DNA of 64,000 bases from Paralichthys olivaceus. Taxonomy: Eukaryota; Chordata; Actinopteri; Pleuronectiformes; Paralichthyidae. Position numbers and translations under genes: made by a program. This document shows, piece by piece, positions 25,173 through 40,899 of this stretch. Position 1 is the first letter of the stretch. Every line of letters starts with the position of its first letter. The stretch covers positions 10,304,501 through 10,368,500 of the forward strand of contig NC_091113.1 in the NCBI RefSeq assembly GCF_024713975.1. The letters are read 5' to 3'. The notes under the pieces were generated by a model. It was not told where the DNA came from and did no database searches. It saw only the letters and a program-made list of their open reading frames with translations.

Positions 25173-26520
25173 TCAGTCATCATCCACCACCATCACGTTC
25201 CCGTTCAGCTCGTACTCGAGGGTGGCCCAGTCAAAGATGTTCCCCTTGGGGACCTTGTGGCCGTAGTGCCAGGCCTGGATCATGCTCCTGGAGAGCACGA
25301 AGTCCCACATGTTCAGGTCGGTCACCTCCCCTACGAAGCTCTGCACGGCCTCCAGACCCCCCAGGTGCTTGTCTGGGTCCTGCCCCAGGAGGACAGTGCC
25401 CTGCGGACGGATGGTGTGTCCGGGTTTGTAGACCTGGTATGTGCTCCGCTTGCCCTCCACCCAGAAAGCTGTGAGGCCTGTGCGAGACTCCCAGGTGAGG
25501 CAGAGGCTGGTTCGGAAGGTGGAGAGGGGCGGCAGGTGGAAGAAGACGCCATCGCCGCTCATGTAGAAGGAGATGCGGCCATCCCTCTCACGCCACACGT
25601 TGAGTTCGTCATAGTCGGCCGTGCGGTAGGCGAACAGGATGACCTGCCGCTCTTCAGGCAGCTCGGTGGCCACACGCATGCACAGGGTGAGGGCCTTCAG
25701 GCTCATGTCCTTCTGCGGGATCAGGGCCACGAAGCTGAAATCCGTCTCATACGGGAACACCAGGACCTTCTCACTCAGACCCACTGTGGTCACACAAACA
25801 GTTAGGAGTTAAGACGATCTTGATCAGTGTGAGAGAGAAGAAGGGAAGAAAGAAAGAAAGCATGGGGGACGAAGGAAGGAAAATAGGGAAGAAAGAAAGC
25901 AGGGAGGAAGGTAGGAAGGAAGGAAAAAATGAAAGAAAAAATGAAATAAAAGGAAGCAGGGAGGAAGGAAAAGAAAATAGAAAAGAAAGAAAGAAAACAA
26001 GGAGGAAGAAAGGAGTGAAGGGAAATGAAATAGGAAAGAAAGAAAGGGAAGGAAGGAAAAAGGGAATAATAAAGGCAGGGAAGAGGAAGGAAGGAAACAG
26101 AAAGAATAACAGCAGGGATAGGAAAGAAATAAAGGGAGGAAGGAAGGAAGGAAAATTAAAAGAAAGACAGAACAAAAAAATAAAAGAAAGCAGGGAGGGG
26201 GAGGAAAGAAAAAAATCAAAGAAAGAATGAAAGCATGGAGGGAGGGCGGAAAGGAAGGAAGGAAAATTGACAGAACGAACAAAAAACATACATTTTTCAC
26301 TGAAGACATTTAGTTCTTGATTTCTTACCTTGTGTCCCTGAGGAGAGACTGATTGACAATCCAAAGACACAAAGAAAAACCACAGCACACTTCTGCAAAC
26401 ACACACAGAACATCCAGAATCAGCCATTATCCAACATCCAGTCCCAAGTTGTAACCCTTCACTCTCATCAAAGATCCCATGAAGTCGAAAGTCACTAGAG
26501 GAAACATTTCTTCTCACCAT
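25173..26520 (-). CDS. Short secreted pentraxin, CRP/SAP type
   Basis: This is a predicted secreted pattern-recognition protein of the pentraxin family, whose members form rings and bind ligands such as phosphocholine through calcium. Coding exons: 26518-26520 (start codon only), 26329-26392 and 25173-25783. Joined, they give 225 residues, matching human CRP and SAP in length. Residues 1-22 are a signal peptide (MKCAVVFLCVFGLS onward). Cys57 and Cys117 are the conserved disulfide pair. The family signature HxCx[ST]Wx[ST] appears as SLCLTWES at 115-122, with Ser in place of His. The calcium loop is QDPD (157-160), with Glu167 and Gln170, followed by NMWDF. Splice sites are consensus: ATG followed by GTGAGA, TTTGCAG, AAG followed by GTAAG, and CCACAG. 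An alternative start at 26413 (28-residue leader, no first intron) would have two upstream ATGs before it. The closest relatives should be fish CRP-like genes. Orthology to one human gene is not claimed. Confidence 0.88.
25832..26278. repeat. Polypurine/polypyrimidine tract in pentraxin intron 2
   Basis: About 450 bp are almost purely A and G on the + strand, built of degenerate GGAA, GAAA and AAAG units. It fills most of the 545-bp intron (25784-26328). The pre-mRNA would carry it as a polypyrimidine run. Reading frames across it are low-complexity artefacts. Confidence 0.9.
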
Positions 26521-26660
26521 GTTTGTGTTGTTTTGTTGTCGGTCGACGTTGCTAACTCAGTCCCACTTGTTAATAACCAGTCCTCTTCCCTCCTAGCACA
26601 GGGCATGACGTCAGCTCTGATGGACGCTCTGACAATAGGCCTGGTGTGTGATGCCTGGTG
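26521..26660 (-). promoter_or_regulatory. Candidate pentraxin promoter
   Basis: A perfect palindromic CRE-type site TGACGTCA lies at 26606-26613. A GTTAATAAC motif resembling an HNF1 half-site lies at 26569-26577, both upstream of the predicted start codon. Liver CRP-type genes are known to use HNF1 and bZIP factors, so the motifs fit, but the transcription start is not located. Confidence 0.3.
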
Positions 26661-27044
26661 ACACTGTCCTGTGCATGTGACTGATGCAGACACATTGCAC
26701 CTGCATCTTGTGTGTGTACATGTTACATGACAGAACAGTGCAGAGATGTTAAGTACAAACTTCTGATCTGATCCACAGCAGTGATTTCTATCTGTCTGAG
26801 ATTACCGGTGGCTCATCGACACGACTGGACTTGTGTGAAGCTTCATTTCTCATAGTTAAAAGATTTAAACTCAGCAGCAACATCCCTGGTTACTATGGAC
26901 ATACCTGGAGACACTTTTCATTCAAATTGCTTTGTGCTATTTTTTTGTGTTTGTATTTTCATATTTCTGTGATTTGAGGGAGTAGATGATAACAAAACCA
27001 TGTGCAATAAAAAAATTGGTTAACTTTAAAGGTTTTCATCAGAT

Positions 27045-27170
27045 TCAAGGATGAATAATAATACTACTACTAATTATAATAACTTTATTTGTATAGCACT
27101 TATCTAAACGAGGTTACAAAGTGCTTCACAAAATACATGGCAAAAAAAACAGTGAATAAAAATGAATGGT
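27045..27170. repeat. Fragment of a common fish interspersed repeat (head part)
   Basis: The segment has ATAATAATA-like runs followed by TTTATTTGTATAGCAC and GTTACAAAGTGCTTCACA. This opening is recognised from a repeat found very widely in teleost genomes. It ends after about 125 bp. The fragment at 48850-49310 looks like the body of the same family. Confidence 0.6.
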
Positions 27171-29498
27171 ATTCAATTCAATTTTAAGTTCCAAATCATA
27201 ACATATTACAAGACCTTAAAATGTATAGAAAAACCAAACAGTTCCCACAATGAGTGGAGAGAAAAAAGGTGGTCATCTGCCCAGTTGAGGTGAGTGGAGA
27301 AAAATGGGGGAAGATAGGAGAGGTGGGTGGCAAAGAGGGGAGAGAAGAGAGAGAGAGGAGAGAGGTAACCATCATGTTTAAGCTCCGTCAGACTGGTTGT
27401 AATGAAAATAATAATCTTCAGTTGCACCCTAGCTTCATCCAACCCCTCATCAGGTGTTTCGTCCTTTTAATCTTAACTTAGACCTGAGGGTACACTGAGG
27501 CTAAAGGTAAATCTGACCAGCTAAAAAGGATGTTCATTTTTAGGATCCAGCCTTACTGGTTACTGGATTTTTAATAAAATGCAGATAAGTGGGAAATTTC
27601 AAAGCAGAAAACCCACTAGAATATACACACACATATATATATATATATTTGAAAAACCTATTAAATTTACCCAACTGAGAATTTATTGAAGGGCGTGTGT
27701 TATTAATTGTGCTGCAAAAAAAATGATATGTAAGAGAATTGATTCCAATGAGCAGCGGAGTTACCATCATACTCGGTACCTCTTTAATGAGAAACTTAAT
27801 TTGGACAAATGAAAACAGAGGCAGGCATTTATGTTATCAACATATCTACATTTAATACAGTTTCTCAAGCTCTATAGGATTTCTCAAGAGAAAAAAAAAA
27901 AAAGAACCTTATTTTGTAAAGAAATAAAATCTGAGATACACAAGCAAATTATTTACACTGCCTGCACCTCAACACAAACCACCGACAGGCCTAACTCACC
28001 ACGGACACACATTCAGCAGAAAAACCTGTAAACTAAGAGGATGGGACTGAGGTATGGGCGATAAAGATGGTTGAAACTCTTCCAGCATGTCTAATACAGA
28101 GGAGGTGGGTACAGCAATGCTAGTGAACCTCAAATCCTTGTAACAGGATGTTCACAATCTTAAAGTTAGTTTCACACCGACGACTGGTGTACATGAGCTG
28201 ATGCAACCATCGTCTTTTACAAACTGTGACACTGGGAGGAGAAGGTGCATAAAATGAACAGCAAAAAAGGCGAAGGAAGTGACAAACGCCCTCTTTTGTT
28301 TTTTTGCAAAGGAAAAGAAAATTCACTTCATGCATGATGAAAGCGGCCACACACTGACATTCCAGGCAGACAGCACAAGCCAAACACAACGTCCGAGCAC
28401 AGGATTTAGTTTCTATGAACGACACAGACAGCACAGACCATTCTTCGACGCAGATTTGAGCTTCAGCCCGATCAGCTGACGCCATCTATCGAATTCAAAC
28501 ATTTTCAATAATTATCCAGCAACGTAGAAACGTCTTCTTTTTTTTTTCTTATGCAGCAGTCATTTCCATTACCCATTTCAAGGCTTTTTTCATGGAAACC
28601 TTACATTGTCCTGGTAAGAAACATCTTGAATTACTGTAGGTCAAACCTAAAGAGTAAACTTTGCATACATTCAACTTATTTCAATTGTCTGTAACAGGGG
28701 TGTGATGACTGAAAAAAAAAAAGTGAGGAGAGTCTTACAGTATGGCGACATGGAGCGCCGGAGTCATGCCAGTTAACTCACAACAGGTTAAAATACTCAG
28801 TGACAAACTTACCGTTGACTAATTGTTCAATTGTCATTGTGTAAAACTTGCATACAAACTAGTCACCCTTGTTGAGAATAGAGTTTTGGCATTTAAGTTA
28901 CCATTTCAGCAAATGCTCCGTTCTTAAAAGAAAAAAAATAACTATGAAATACAGGAGTAAACGCCAAATAAAAGGCCAATGTTTGAATTAATTCTGCCAC
29001 CAAAGTGTAATTGTTTTTATATTGGTGGGTTCTGTGAAACACTGGTGTGCAATGCTGATGCTTTCCCAGGATTGTGGCACTCAGAGAAAGAGAAAGACAG
29101 AGAGGGAGCAAGAGGAGACCTGAGAACATGGCCCCTTGTTTTGTGTAAGAAAGGAGTCAGGCTTGTAATACTAGAAACAGCATGACAGAGAGGACAGGAG
29201 AAAGTAGAGAATATCTGAATGGAAAGGGGGTTTTAAAGGGAGCAGCAGGCCATGACCACAGAGCCTCAGAGAGTCAGAGCAGGATGTTTTACAGCAAAGA
29301 TAAAATGTGAGGAGGAGGTGGAAGAGGAGGAGGAGGAGGGAAGGCAGAGCAAGCTGTATGGCTCCCATCTGGTAGTCCATCGTGTGGCTTTTCCTGCTTG
29401 TGTTAAGTTTAAGTTCGAGGCAAGGGGTGATTCTCTAATGTCTTGTGTTGTCCAGGCTTTGTGTTGAGTTTCGGGGCATTATGAGAGTAATGGGACGC
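27171..29498. other. Spacer downstream of stub1; no coding sequence recognised
   Basis: The 2.3 kb contains a TA/CA microsatellite at about 27623-27650, an A-run near 27890 and GA-rich patches near 27330 and 29310. Part is likely stub1 3' untranslated sequence, since the gene ends at 29521 on the minus strand. A possible minus-strand AATAAA is TTTATT at 27682-27687, but the end of the transcript cannot be fixed. Confidence 0.5.
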
Positions 29499-29515
29499 GG
29501 GGGGGGGGGGGGGGG
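29499..29515. repeat. G17 run (C17 on the stub1 mRNA) just after the stop codon
   Basis: Seventeen uninterrupted G bases on the + strand lie five bases beyond the stub1 stop. In the transcript this is a C17 run opening the 3' untranslated region. Length may be inaccurate because homopolymers are error-prone. Confidence 0.9.
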
Positions 29516-29520
29516 TCACT

Positions 29521-32675
<3,155 letters not shown>

Positions 32676-33740
32676 TTTCTCCGCCGGCTCCGCGGGGCCC
32701 GCCTCGCCCTGCTTCCCAATCCTGTTCCCCGTCTCTTCGGCTGTCTAACCGACAGGTCGAAGAATGCCCTGTCCCTCCTGGATCTCACACACTAGAACAG
32801 AGACACAGTCCATGTAATGTTAATGTCCACATTCACAGGCGCGCCGCTGCTGCAGTGCGCCTGCAATGCGCGTCTTGGGGCGAGTTTGGTGCGGCTCTCG
32901 ATGCCACTCAGACGGGCATCCGTTCAATTTGCTGACGGTGCTCGCCGCTGAGCAACACGGTGAGGTGAGCAGACCAATTAACTATTCATGTGACGGACAT
33001 CGGCGGTAACTACACGAGCAACACTGCTAGCTAAACACACATCCCCGAACAGCTCACCGTCCCTCCCGCTGGTCCTGTAACGCTACACCACAGGCATCCA
33101 ATGGAAGTAAAGGTTGTAAATAAGCAACACTACACACACACACACATAAATATGTCATATACTGGAGCCGCGAGCACAAATACACGAGTGACAACGTCGT
33201 TAACTTGAGTCCACAGCGCACAAGAGTTCGGTGCTCAGATGTTAGCTATTTAGCTGAGCTACCATGCTAAGCTACATTGACGACAAACGCTTTGCTGGGC
33301 AGGATGCTAATAAAACGAATATCTACCCACTATTCAGTCACAAATGCTTACATGCAACCGGCAGCTGGTTGGGAAGTTTAGCTATAACTGACCAGAATAA
33401 AATATTTGAGGGATTTATCTCAACGTTTATCTCAACGCCGCTAGGCAACCAAAGACACCAAGTGGCTAACGCTAGGTTAGCTTGTGTGCTGTACAGCCTT
33501 CACCAGTTTCCATTTTGGCAGTTAGCAGGTAAGTGAGTGTTTGTTTCTGGGGTTCACGGTGTCCAGTCCTTACCTGGGAGATGAGCTCTTACATGCGGTT
33601 GATGTGGACCGTAAATATTCTCTTATCAAGGCTGAACGAATTATTTCTTTCCTCCAGACGAGCTGTCATGACAGGTTGTTGTTGTGCTGACGTCAAGCGC
33701 CTACGCGACCTTTACGGAAGCCGAGAGGACTTTATTTGCT
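32676..33740 (-). promoter_or_regulatory. stub1 5' region with a candidate noncoding first exon and CRE
   Basis: CpG density is raised at about 32680-32960. On the minus strand a strong donor CAG followed by GTAAGG ends a possible exon at 33574. A matching acceptor (CTCTGTTCTAG) opens at 32791, upstream of the start codon, so a spliced 5' untranslated exon is plausible. A perfect TGACGTCA lies at 33688-33695. The alternative is direct initiation in the CpG-rich 32.8-33.0 kb segment. No protein-coding sequence is seen on the + strand here. Confidence 0.4.
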
Positions 33741-34035
33741 CCTTTGACATTATCATGCACTTAATATAATTTTTCTATTTCCTAGAATATACACAGCGTG
33801 GTGCAGAAAACATATACATGGAGTCATCATGCAATAAATGTAACAGTCCTTGAAACATATATGCATACTTTAAACTCTTTGGATTTGATTGTAATTTCCA
33901 TGTGAACAAAATGTTTTATAATACATTTCAATCTGCTCTTTATTTTATATTTTTAAAGGTCTTGTTACTGATCATACTTATCGTTAGTTGCAGCATTTTA
34001 TACCATCTTGAGAGAAGCTCAACTTTAAGAAATAA

Positions 34036-34050
34036 CCAGCAGGTGGCGCT
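34036..34050 (+). promoter_or_regulatory. Candidate CTCF site
   Basis: CCAGCAGGTGGCGCT matches the vertebrate CTCF core at nearly every position. It lies about 350 bp beyond the stub1 5' region, where an insulator would be reasonable. Motif match only. Confidence 0.35.
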
Positions 34051-34071
34051 GTATAACCAGAGTTTAAACCT

Positions 34072-34212
34072 GTAGATAGACAGAATGATTGATAGACAGA
34101 ATGATAAACAGATTGATGGATGGATAGATAGATAGATAGATGGATAGACAGAATGATAGATAGACAGAATGATAAACAGATAGATAGATAGATAGAAAGA
34201 TAGATAGATAGG
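34072..34212. repeat. GATA-type microsatellite
   Basis: TAGA/GATA units are interrupted by GACAGAATGAT blocks that recur several times, giving a compound tetranucleotide repeat of about 140 bp. Confidence 0.9.
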
Positions 34213-37200
34213 ATTTAATTATTTGAGGAATGCAGAAACTCTTTGAAGAACCAGTTTTATAAGCATCAATGAACCCCTGACAATCAGGATTTATCTCCCC
34301 GCGTTCATCTGAAATTTAAGTCGGCCTATTGTAAATATTTTCTGTGTCACTGATAACGTTTGTTTGGCCTGACACCCCATGACAATGACCTGTTCATCAG
34401 TCAGAGGCATTTCAGAGAAACATCAGATTATGATCAAGAGTTTAGTATATATTATCAGGGCCATCCCACCCACAGAGAGATCCAACCCCATGCAGGCAGA
34501 TCCATCGATGACCCCCGAGGCCTTTAATAATAACATTCAAGTTTGGTCATGGGGGAATTAGCAGGGCTGCGACAGTGGACAAGGTCGCTTTCATCCCTGG
34601 GCCTGTTGGGGTTCTGTGAAGGCTTCGCTCCGAGATCAGCGTGTGAAGATTAGGCCACATCCCCTGAGCAAACACACTGATAAATGAGTGAAGGGGCCGC
34701 TGAGCCGCAGACCCACCAGCACTATGTGTCCCCAGCTGTGTTTACCTCTATCTTCACCAGTCTGGTCCCCTGATCCCCCCTAGAACACCCAGTCATCCAC
34801 TCAACCAGCCCCCAGTCCCATCTCTGTAAAACACTTACTAAATTAACTTTTTTGTTTTTATCAAACTAAACACAGATCAACATTTTAAAATTAATTACTA
34901 GATATAGTAATTTATACATGATTAGAATTCATTTTTGCACAGGAAATATATAACATAATATAAGTTTGAAGGACCCAAATCCACCATTTTCTCTTCAGTC
35001 TAATATTATCTGCATCATTTTTAACAAAAGTTTAGGTCTTTGAAAAAAGGAGAAAATCCACACACCCACAAGCTCCCGTTCAAGGATTTATTTTCCATAG
35101 TGACATTTCAAGCGCAAGGCTCTTCTTTAAACTTCTGTCAAAAAAGAGATTTAGAGTAACACCACAAATGAAAATATAACATTCAGTAGGTTGTTTCATT
35201 CCCTGCTGATTTCTCACAGAGTTTATATGATTATTTCTAAAACATTGAACAGTACTTACTAGTTACTTCAGTGAATAAAAGATGAGAATTCCAGAAGAAA
35301 ATATTATAGATAATACATAATCCTACAATGAAACGAAGTGTGAGGAAACCAGAAGCAGTGAAAGATATTATGATTTTTTACAAAGGATTAAAAAGAGAAG
35401 AGAAACACACACTCACATTGTGATGGTTCAATGCTGTTTGATGATTGCTTACATTTAAACATCCTCTCCCTCTCTCACCAGTTTTCCACCCACTGCTCCT
35501 GCCCAACATCCCAACCGTCACCCGCCGCCACCGCCACCGCCCCCCGCTCCATCAACTCCAACTGCTGCCCGCTGCACCAGCTGGCTGAGCTTCCAGTAAC
35601 CTTGGCAACAGGACCAGGAAGTTGCCCGGCTCCTCTGGCACAGCTGAAAAGCTGCCACTTCCTGATTGATTCTGGTCTTTCTTTCTGCCTGTGTAGTCGT
35701 TTTCCCATTTGGCAGTGGTCCCCGCTATTCAGCGCCAAAGACCCTGAAAAGTGAAAAAGGGTGGACACACTCCCCTCGCCTTTAAGTGATACCTCGGCCT
35801 CAAATGGGTGAAACAAAAGCAGTATTTATCCACAATTGTGGCCGTTTGTTTGGTGGGTTAGCTCATTTTTAAGAAGGGGGCAGGCTCATGGACTTACTGC
35901 AGATTGTTAAAGAGGCTCTGAATGCTTCATGTACAAAAACGTAACAGAATAGTTCCTGTGTTTTAACTGTAACAAGACGGAAATGGAGGAAAACAGGACG
36001 TAGATGCCTGACAACACACTCTAATTAACCATCACTCACACCATAGAAAACTGCACAGATGCACACACATGCTCAGCTGTCAATCACAATTCACCCTTTA
36101 CATACTCTGGCTCCCCATATAATGTATTGTACTAGACGAACGTCATTCAAAGATGCTCTCTGTTCTCCTTCAGGTGGATCCACATAAAGAGCTCTGTCTG
36201 TGCCTGACCTGAGAGGAGACACTTTTTTTTTTTTTACCTGTTCTTCTTAAACACTTGAAAGCACCAGGCAAAAATATTCCCCATGAAGAAATTAATTCCA
36301 CTAAAATGGAGTGACATTTCATTTGACATGCCTCACTCTCCATAATCCTCTATCGTTCACACCCTCCCATTTTGGTATTTGGCCATTGATATAGCACAGA
36401 CAGATGAATATAGCATGTACACAGATGAATAGCATATAGATGAATATATCACAGTGAATATTGCACAGTTAAGAGCATTATTTTGTTTTGCAAGAAATAA
36501 TTCCTCAGCAATGTTGTTTGGGTGCAGCTATAAACTCTTTTTCATCACCTGAGCGTCCCAGTCAGGGTTGAAGAAGTCTTGTGTTCAACTTGCTCGCTAT
36601 TCCACAGATCACCTCTGTTGATCTCTGCTGCTTTCTGTGATGTTCTTGGTGGTTCATCCATGTTGGTGTATTTACATATTACAGGTGAAATATTGCAGTT
36701 ACATTTTACAATAAGAAGGTTGTTGAATCTGATCTTTATTATTTCAGAGGGATTACAGGAAGTGATATGTTTTCAGTGGAAAAACAACACAAAAGAAAGT
36801 GCACTAGGTTTTTTCTGTATAATTGATTTACCAGTATAAACTTGTACATTCTACAATGATCACTGATGATAACAGAAGCTATTTCTTCAGTTTTGCACAC
36901 TCAATACTCTCATGTTACATGTGATGATTAGTAGAATTGTGGATACTGGTCTTTGGTAATCATTTGTAGAGAACAAATTAAATAAAATAAATGTGCTTTT
37001 ATCTGCACATGCCTTAATTTTGAACCACTGGTGTTTAAATGGGAGTTCTAGGTTAAGAGTCAAATGAGGAATATCCTGATGTTACCCTGGAGGCACGTAA
37101 GAGAAAGGCCAGAGATACCAAAGAGGTCAAAGGCCATCTACACACCTCTGTAGCCCTGATTAACTTCCTGACAAAGGGGGAGATGGTGGAAAAACTAATT

Positions 37201-38202
37201 TTACCTCCTACAGGATGCATCCATGTTTTTTATTCCAAGGTTACAGGCACGTGCTCTCAAACAGGGAGCCGATGAAATGCGGATCTTAAAATGCAACTGA
37301 ACAAAGTCTGTGCAAAATATAACAGGATGTTAAGAGATGTTGTAAAAAGCATCAGTGAAAATCGCACATGTGCATTAATCCACTTTACACAGTGGAACGT
37401 GACTCAAATGACATGTCTGTCAGTTTGAGGCCTAAAAGAAACTTGAGTAAACCAAAATCAAAGAGTTTGTTTTTGAAGCTTGCAGTGTTAGTCCAGAAAT
37501 CCTTTACACCCTGGGGGGTTAACGGCACTCTGGCTGAGACGCCCCCCACGTCTCAAAAGACACACACACACATCACCGTGGATTGATGGGTGACGGCTGG
37601 GGGTGGAGGCGGCCGCTGAGTAGCTTGTATAAGTGAAGGGGGAGAAGTTTTTACAATAGAGTTTTTGGAGGGAAATCAAAACTCCAGCCTCCGACTTATT
37701 CAGGGATGCGGAGGGAAAATCGTCCTCCCCTCCTCCACCGCTGCATTTCAAAAAAAAGTTAAACTTCAATAAAACTGACAACTTCCTCCAGATGGAAACT
37801 GTTTGTCCACTGATTGTTTTAAACTACTGGCTGCAAAAAGACAAGATTGAGTCTTGTTTATAATTATAAGGAGCTTTGTTTTACCTCCTTACATCATCAT
37901 TTTAAAAGCAATTGTTCCGCTGGAGTTTACTATACTGAAGACTAATCAGTGTGTTTTTCAATTTAAAAGAAATCAGTGGGGATCTTCACAGAGGAGAAGT
38001 GAACCAGCAGGGGCACCAAGAAGTGACTTTCCCTCCCTCATGCCCCATCCCCCCCGTCCTCTCCTTATTGATACTCCCCCGACAGGACAACTCCCCAGTG
38101 TCCCCTGAGGTCAAACTCTACAGGGTCCCCAGCCCAACCCCTCCCAAACCAGCACAATCCAAAGGAGCTGTGGCAGACATATAATGAGCTATGGGCTAAT
38201 TT

Positions 38203-38207
<5 letters not shown>

Positions 38208-38257
<50 letters not shown>
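38208..38257. repeat. (GT)n microsatellite
   Basis: About 25 uninterrupted GT dinucleotides. The minus-strand Thr-His reading frame across it is an artefact. Confidence 0.95.
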
Positions 38258-38639
38258 ATGTTAGTCATGTTTGTTTTTCAAAAAGACATCAGCAAGTAAT
38301 AAGTAACATGCAATACTCAAGTGTAAAGAATAAATTTATTTATAAAAAACATATAAATAAAGAAAAACATGAATGTAATTAAAGTAGTTTATACAGTGTA
38401 AAGACAGGAAGACATAAATTATGTGTGATAATTTGTACAGTGAATGGATTGCACATGAACCATTAAATAATGATTTAATAAAAGGTAGTGGCAAGAAGGA
38501 AAATCTTCAGCACTGATTCAAAAGAAACAAGAGTTGCAGCAGAATTTATTTAGTCAACTTTGCAGAGGAAACCTACAGCGGACACTGACTGTAAACAAAC
38601 TGTATCTAGTGCTTTTTCCAATTTGATCAACTATTCACA

Positions 38640-38870
38640 TTTACCCACTCACACACATTCTTACAGCACTTCTGTACACAGCGCAATCACACACCATTCA
38701 TGTACTGCTTGCACATCTATCTGGAGCACTTTGGGGGTTTAGCTTCTTGTCCAAGGATTCCTGGGCAAGTAGCACTGGAGGAATTCTGCCTGTGTAGTCG
38801 TTAGAAGAATTGAGGAGCCAGGGGTTGAACCACCAACTCTCTGGTTAGTAGAAGTTAGTTAAACTAAATG
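38640..38870. repeat. Degraded fish interspersed repeat
   Basis: The segment has the phrases CACTCACACACATTC, GGAGCACTTTGGGGGTTTAG, CTTGTCCAAGGA and GGGGTTGAACCACCAACTCT in order. This series is familiar from a widely dispersed teleost element. Ends are approximate and the class is not assigned. Confidence 0.55.
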
Positions 38871-40899
38871 AACTGCTAATGAATCAAAGTCATTTGCAGA
38901 ATCGCGTAATATTTACTTACAAATCAAAAGCAAATAAAATTGCATTGTGCAGTTGTAGCAGTAATTATTTTATATAGTGAGGATGCCAGTTTTGAGTCCT
39001 CCATGGGCAAACTTCATACTCAGACAAAATGCTTACGGCTGTGTTTTTGAAGATTCGTTCTCTTGGACTAATATGAACACAGAGGATTCCTGTGTCTGGA
39101 CACTGTGAATCATTAGATTTGGATGAGATCATCGTAGGACATGTTTGGTTTGGATGACTCTGTTGATAAGGGAGGAGACCTTATTTCCCATAATCATCTT
39201 TATTTTTAATCTGTGATTCAGTAGAAAATGTTACAACAGTCTACTTTCTTTACCAGTGTACACAAACTATCCATACTGAGATACCAAGGTCGTGTCTTTC
39301 CAGGTTTTATCCGTCTGCCGTCCCTGAATGGAACAAATACTTTGCTCTCCCCTCAACAATCCGGCTATTTGTTGTCATGTAAAGTTGCTGAAAGCAGCTT
39401 TTCTTGATCTGAGAAGTGTGTAGTCTGCAGAACCCAAATTGGACGTTAATCAGATCAGTGTTTGACAAATGACCAGTGACAAGCACTGGACCCTGGAGGA
39501 TGGGCGGGGTTTCCTGGGGTCAAGGCTGGGGGTCAGAGGTTGGCTTTTCAGAACCGCTCAATCGAAGGGCCATTAAATCCCATCTTTGTGTGATTTCTCA
39601 GTGAGGCGCAGCGGTTCCATTGGATGCCCCTGATCCAGGCTCTGTGTGCCCAGTTAAAGCCAGGTCTGTATGTCCTGAGCTCCAGTGGTGACGGAATGAA
39701 GAGGGTGATGTGACACCTTCACCACTGGATCATATGCAGTCAAGGGACAAATCCTTAATGCTTCATGGAGACAGTTGGAGTAAAATGAAGTATTTAGGGA
39801 AAAAGCCAATTTTAAATAATCAACAAGTGGCCAAAAAAGGTGTGTTTGTCCATGCAGATTCCACTAAAGCTATTTTTATGTATTCATTATTCTACACCAG
39901 CTCTCCGAATTAGATCTACAGACAAATATTTTCCTACTATTCTCTTATAATTTCATATCTGCAATGCAACCCTTCATTAGTAATATGAATGAGAAAGGCT
40001 TTGTTGCCCTATTTTTTTTGCAACTCCTCAGTGTGTGTTATCTCATGTGTAAAGTATGTCGTCTCTGGGGCGCCTTGTCTGTAGCTTTGTTTTCCTACGC
40101 CTGCCGTCCAAATTTCCATCACAAACATCTCACCCTGAGTGACCCTTTGCATTCTGTCTGTGAAGAGACCCTGATTAGCCTGCATACATGTGCAGATAGG
40201 CCCAAAATCCTTGAGCTTGGACTCTGTATGAGTGTGCGTTTCCATGTGTGTGTGTGTCTGTGTGTGTGTGTGTATACAAGTATGGCATAGAGAGGAAAAG
40301 TCTATGCACTCATGCATATGTGTGCATGCATGAATGTGCAAGGCAATTCAGGACTCTACTCCATGCTCTAGTTATTCAGCAAGTTCCCCTTGTTCCCATC
40401 TTTTCCTTTGCTTTCTCGCTCGTCTGCAGGAGGACACAGTTCACTGCAGAAAGAAACAACCTCCATTGAAGAGCCACTCAGTCAGAGGACAGACTCGGTT
40501 TTGTCTCTCCTCCTTTTTTCCCCTCTATCAGCTTCCTCTGTTCACCAGTCACCAGGTCAGATGAGGGAAATGAAGGCAAACATCCACACGGAGCAGTGAA
40601 ATAAATATTTATTGCCTCTGGTTTGTTGTGCAGAGCTCTTCATGGGCATAAAAACTGAATTTATCGGTCACTTCCAAAACTGTAGCACAAAAGCATGAAA
40701 TGAAATGATTAAAAAGTAGACTAACAATCTCCATAAAGGCCCAACAGTGTCCTTATGAAACCACATTCAGATTCACCAGATTAGACCCACCCCTCTGAAC
40801 ATGCTTGTTTTTTTCATCAGGATGCTTGAATTTATCTCTGAGAAATGAGGGAAAATGTTTAAAAATGTCCTTGTAATGTTAAAGAATGTGTGAAACACA

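Noticed and set aside
25257..25805. 182-codon plus-strand reading frame
   Set aside because: It is antisense to the GC-rich pentraxin exon and shows no domain. It is explained by codon bias of the real gene.
25771..26520. Long Phe/Ser/Pro-rich minus-strand frame and Lys/Glu-rich plus-strand frame
   Set aside because: Both read the low-complexity polypurine intron of the pentraxin gene.
38800..38850. tRNA-like B box in GGGGTTGAACCACC
   Set aside because: No matching A box or cloverleaf was found. The phrase belongs to a dispersed fish repeat.
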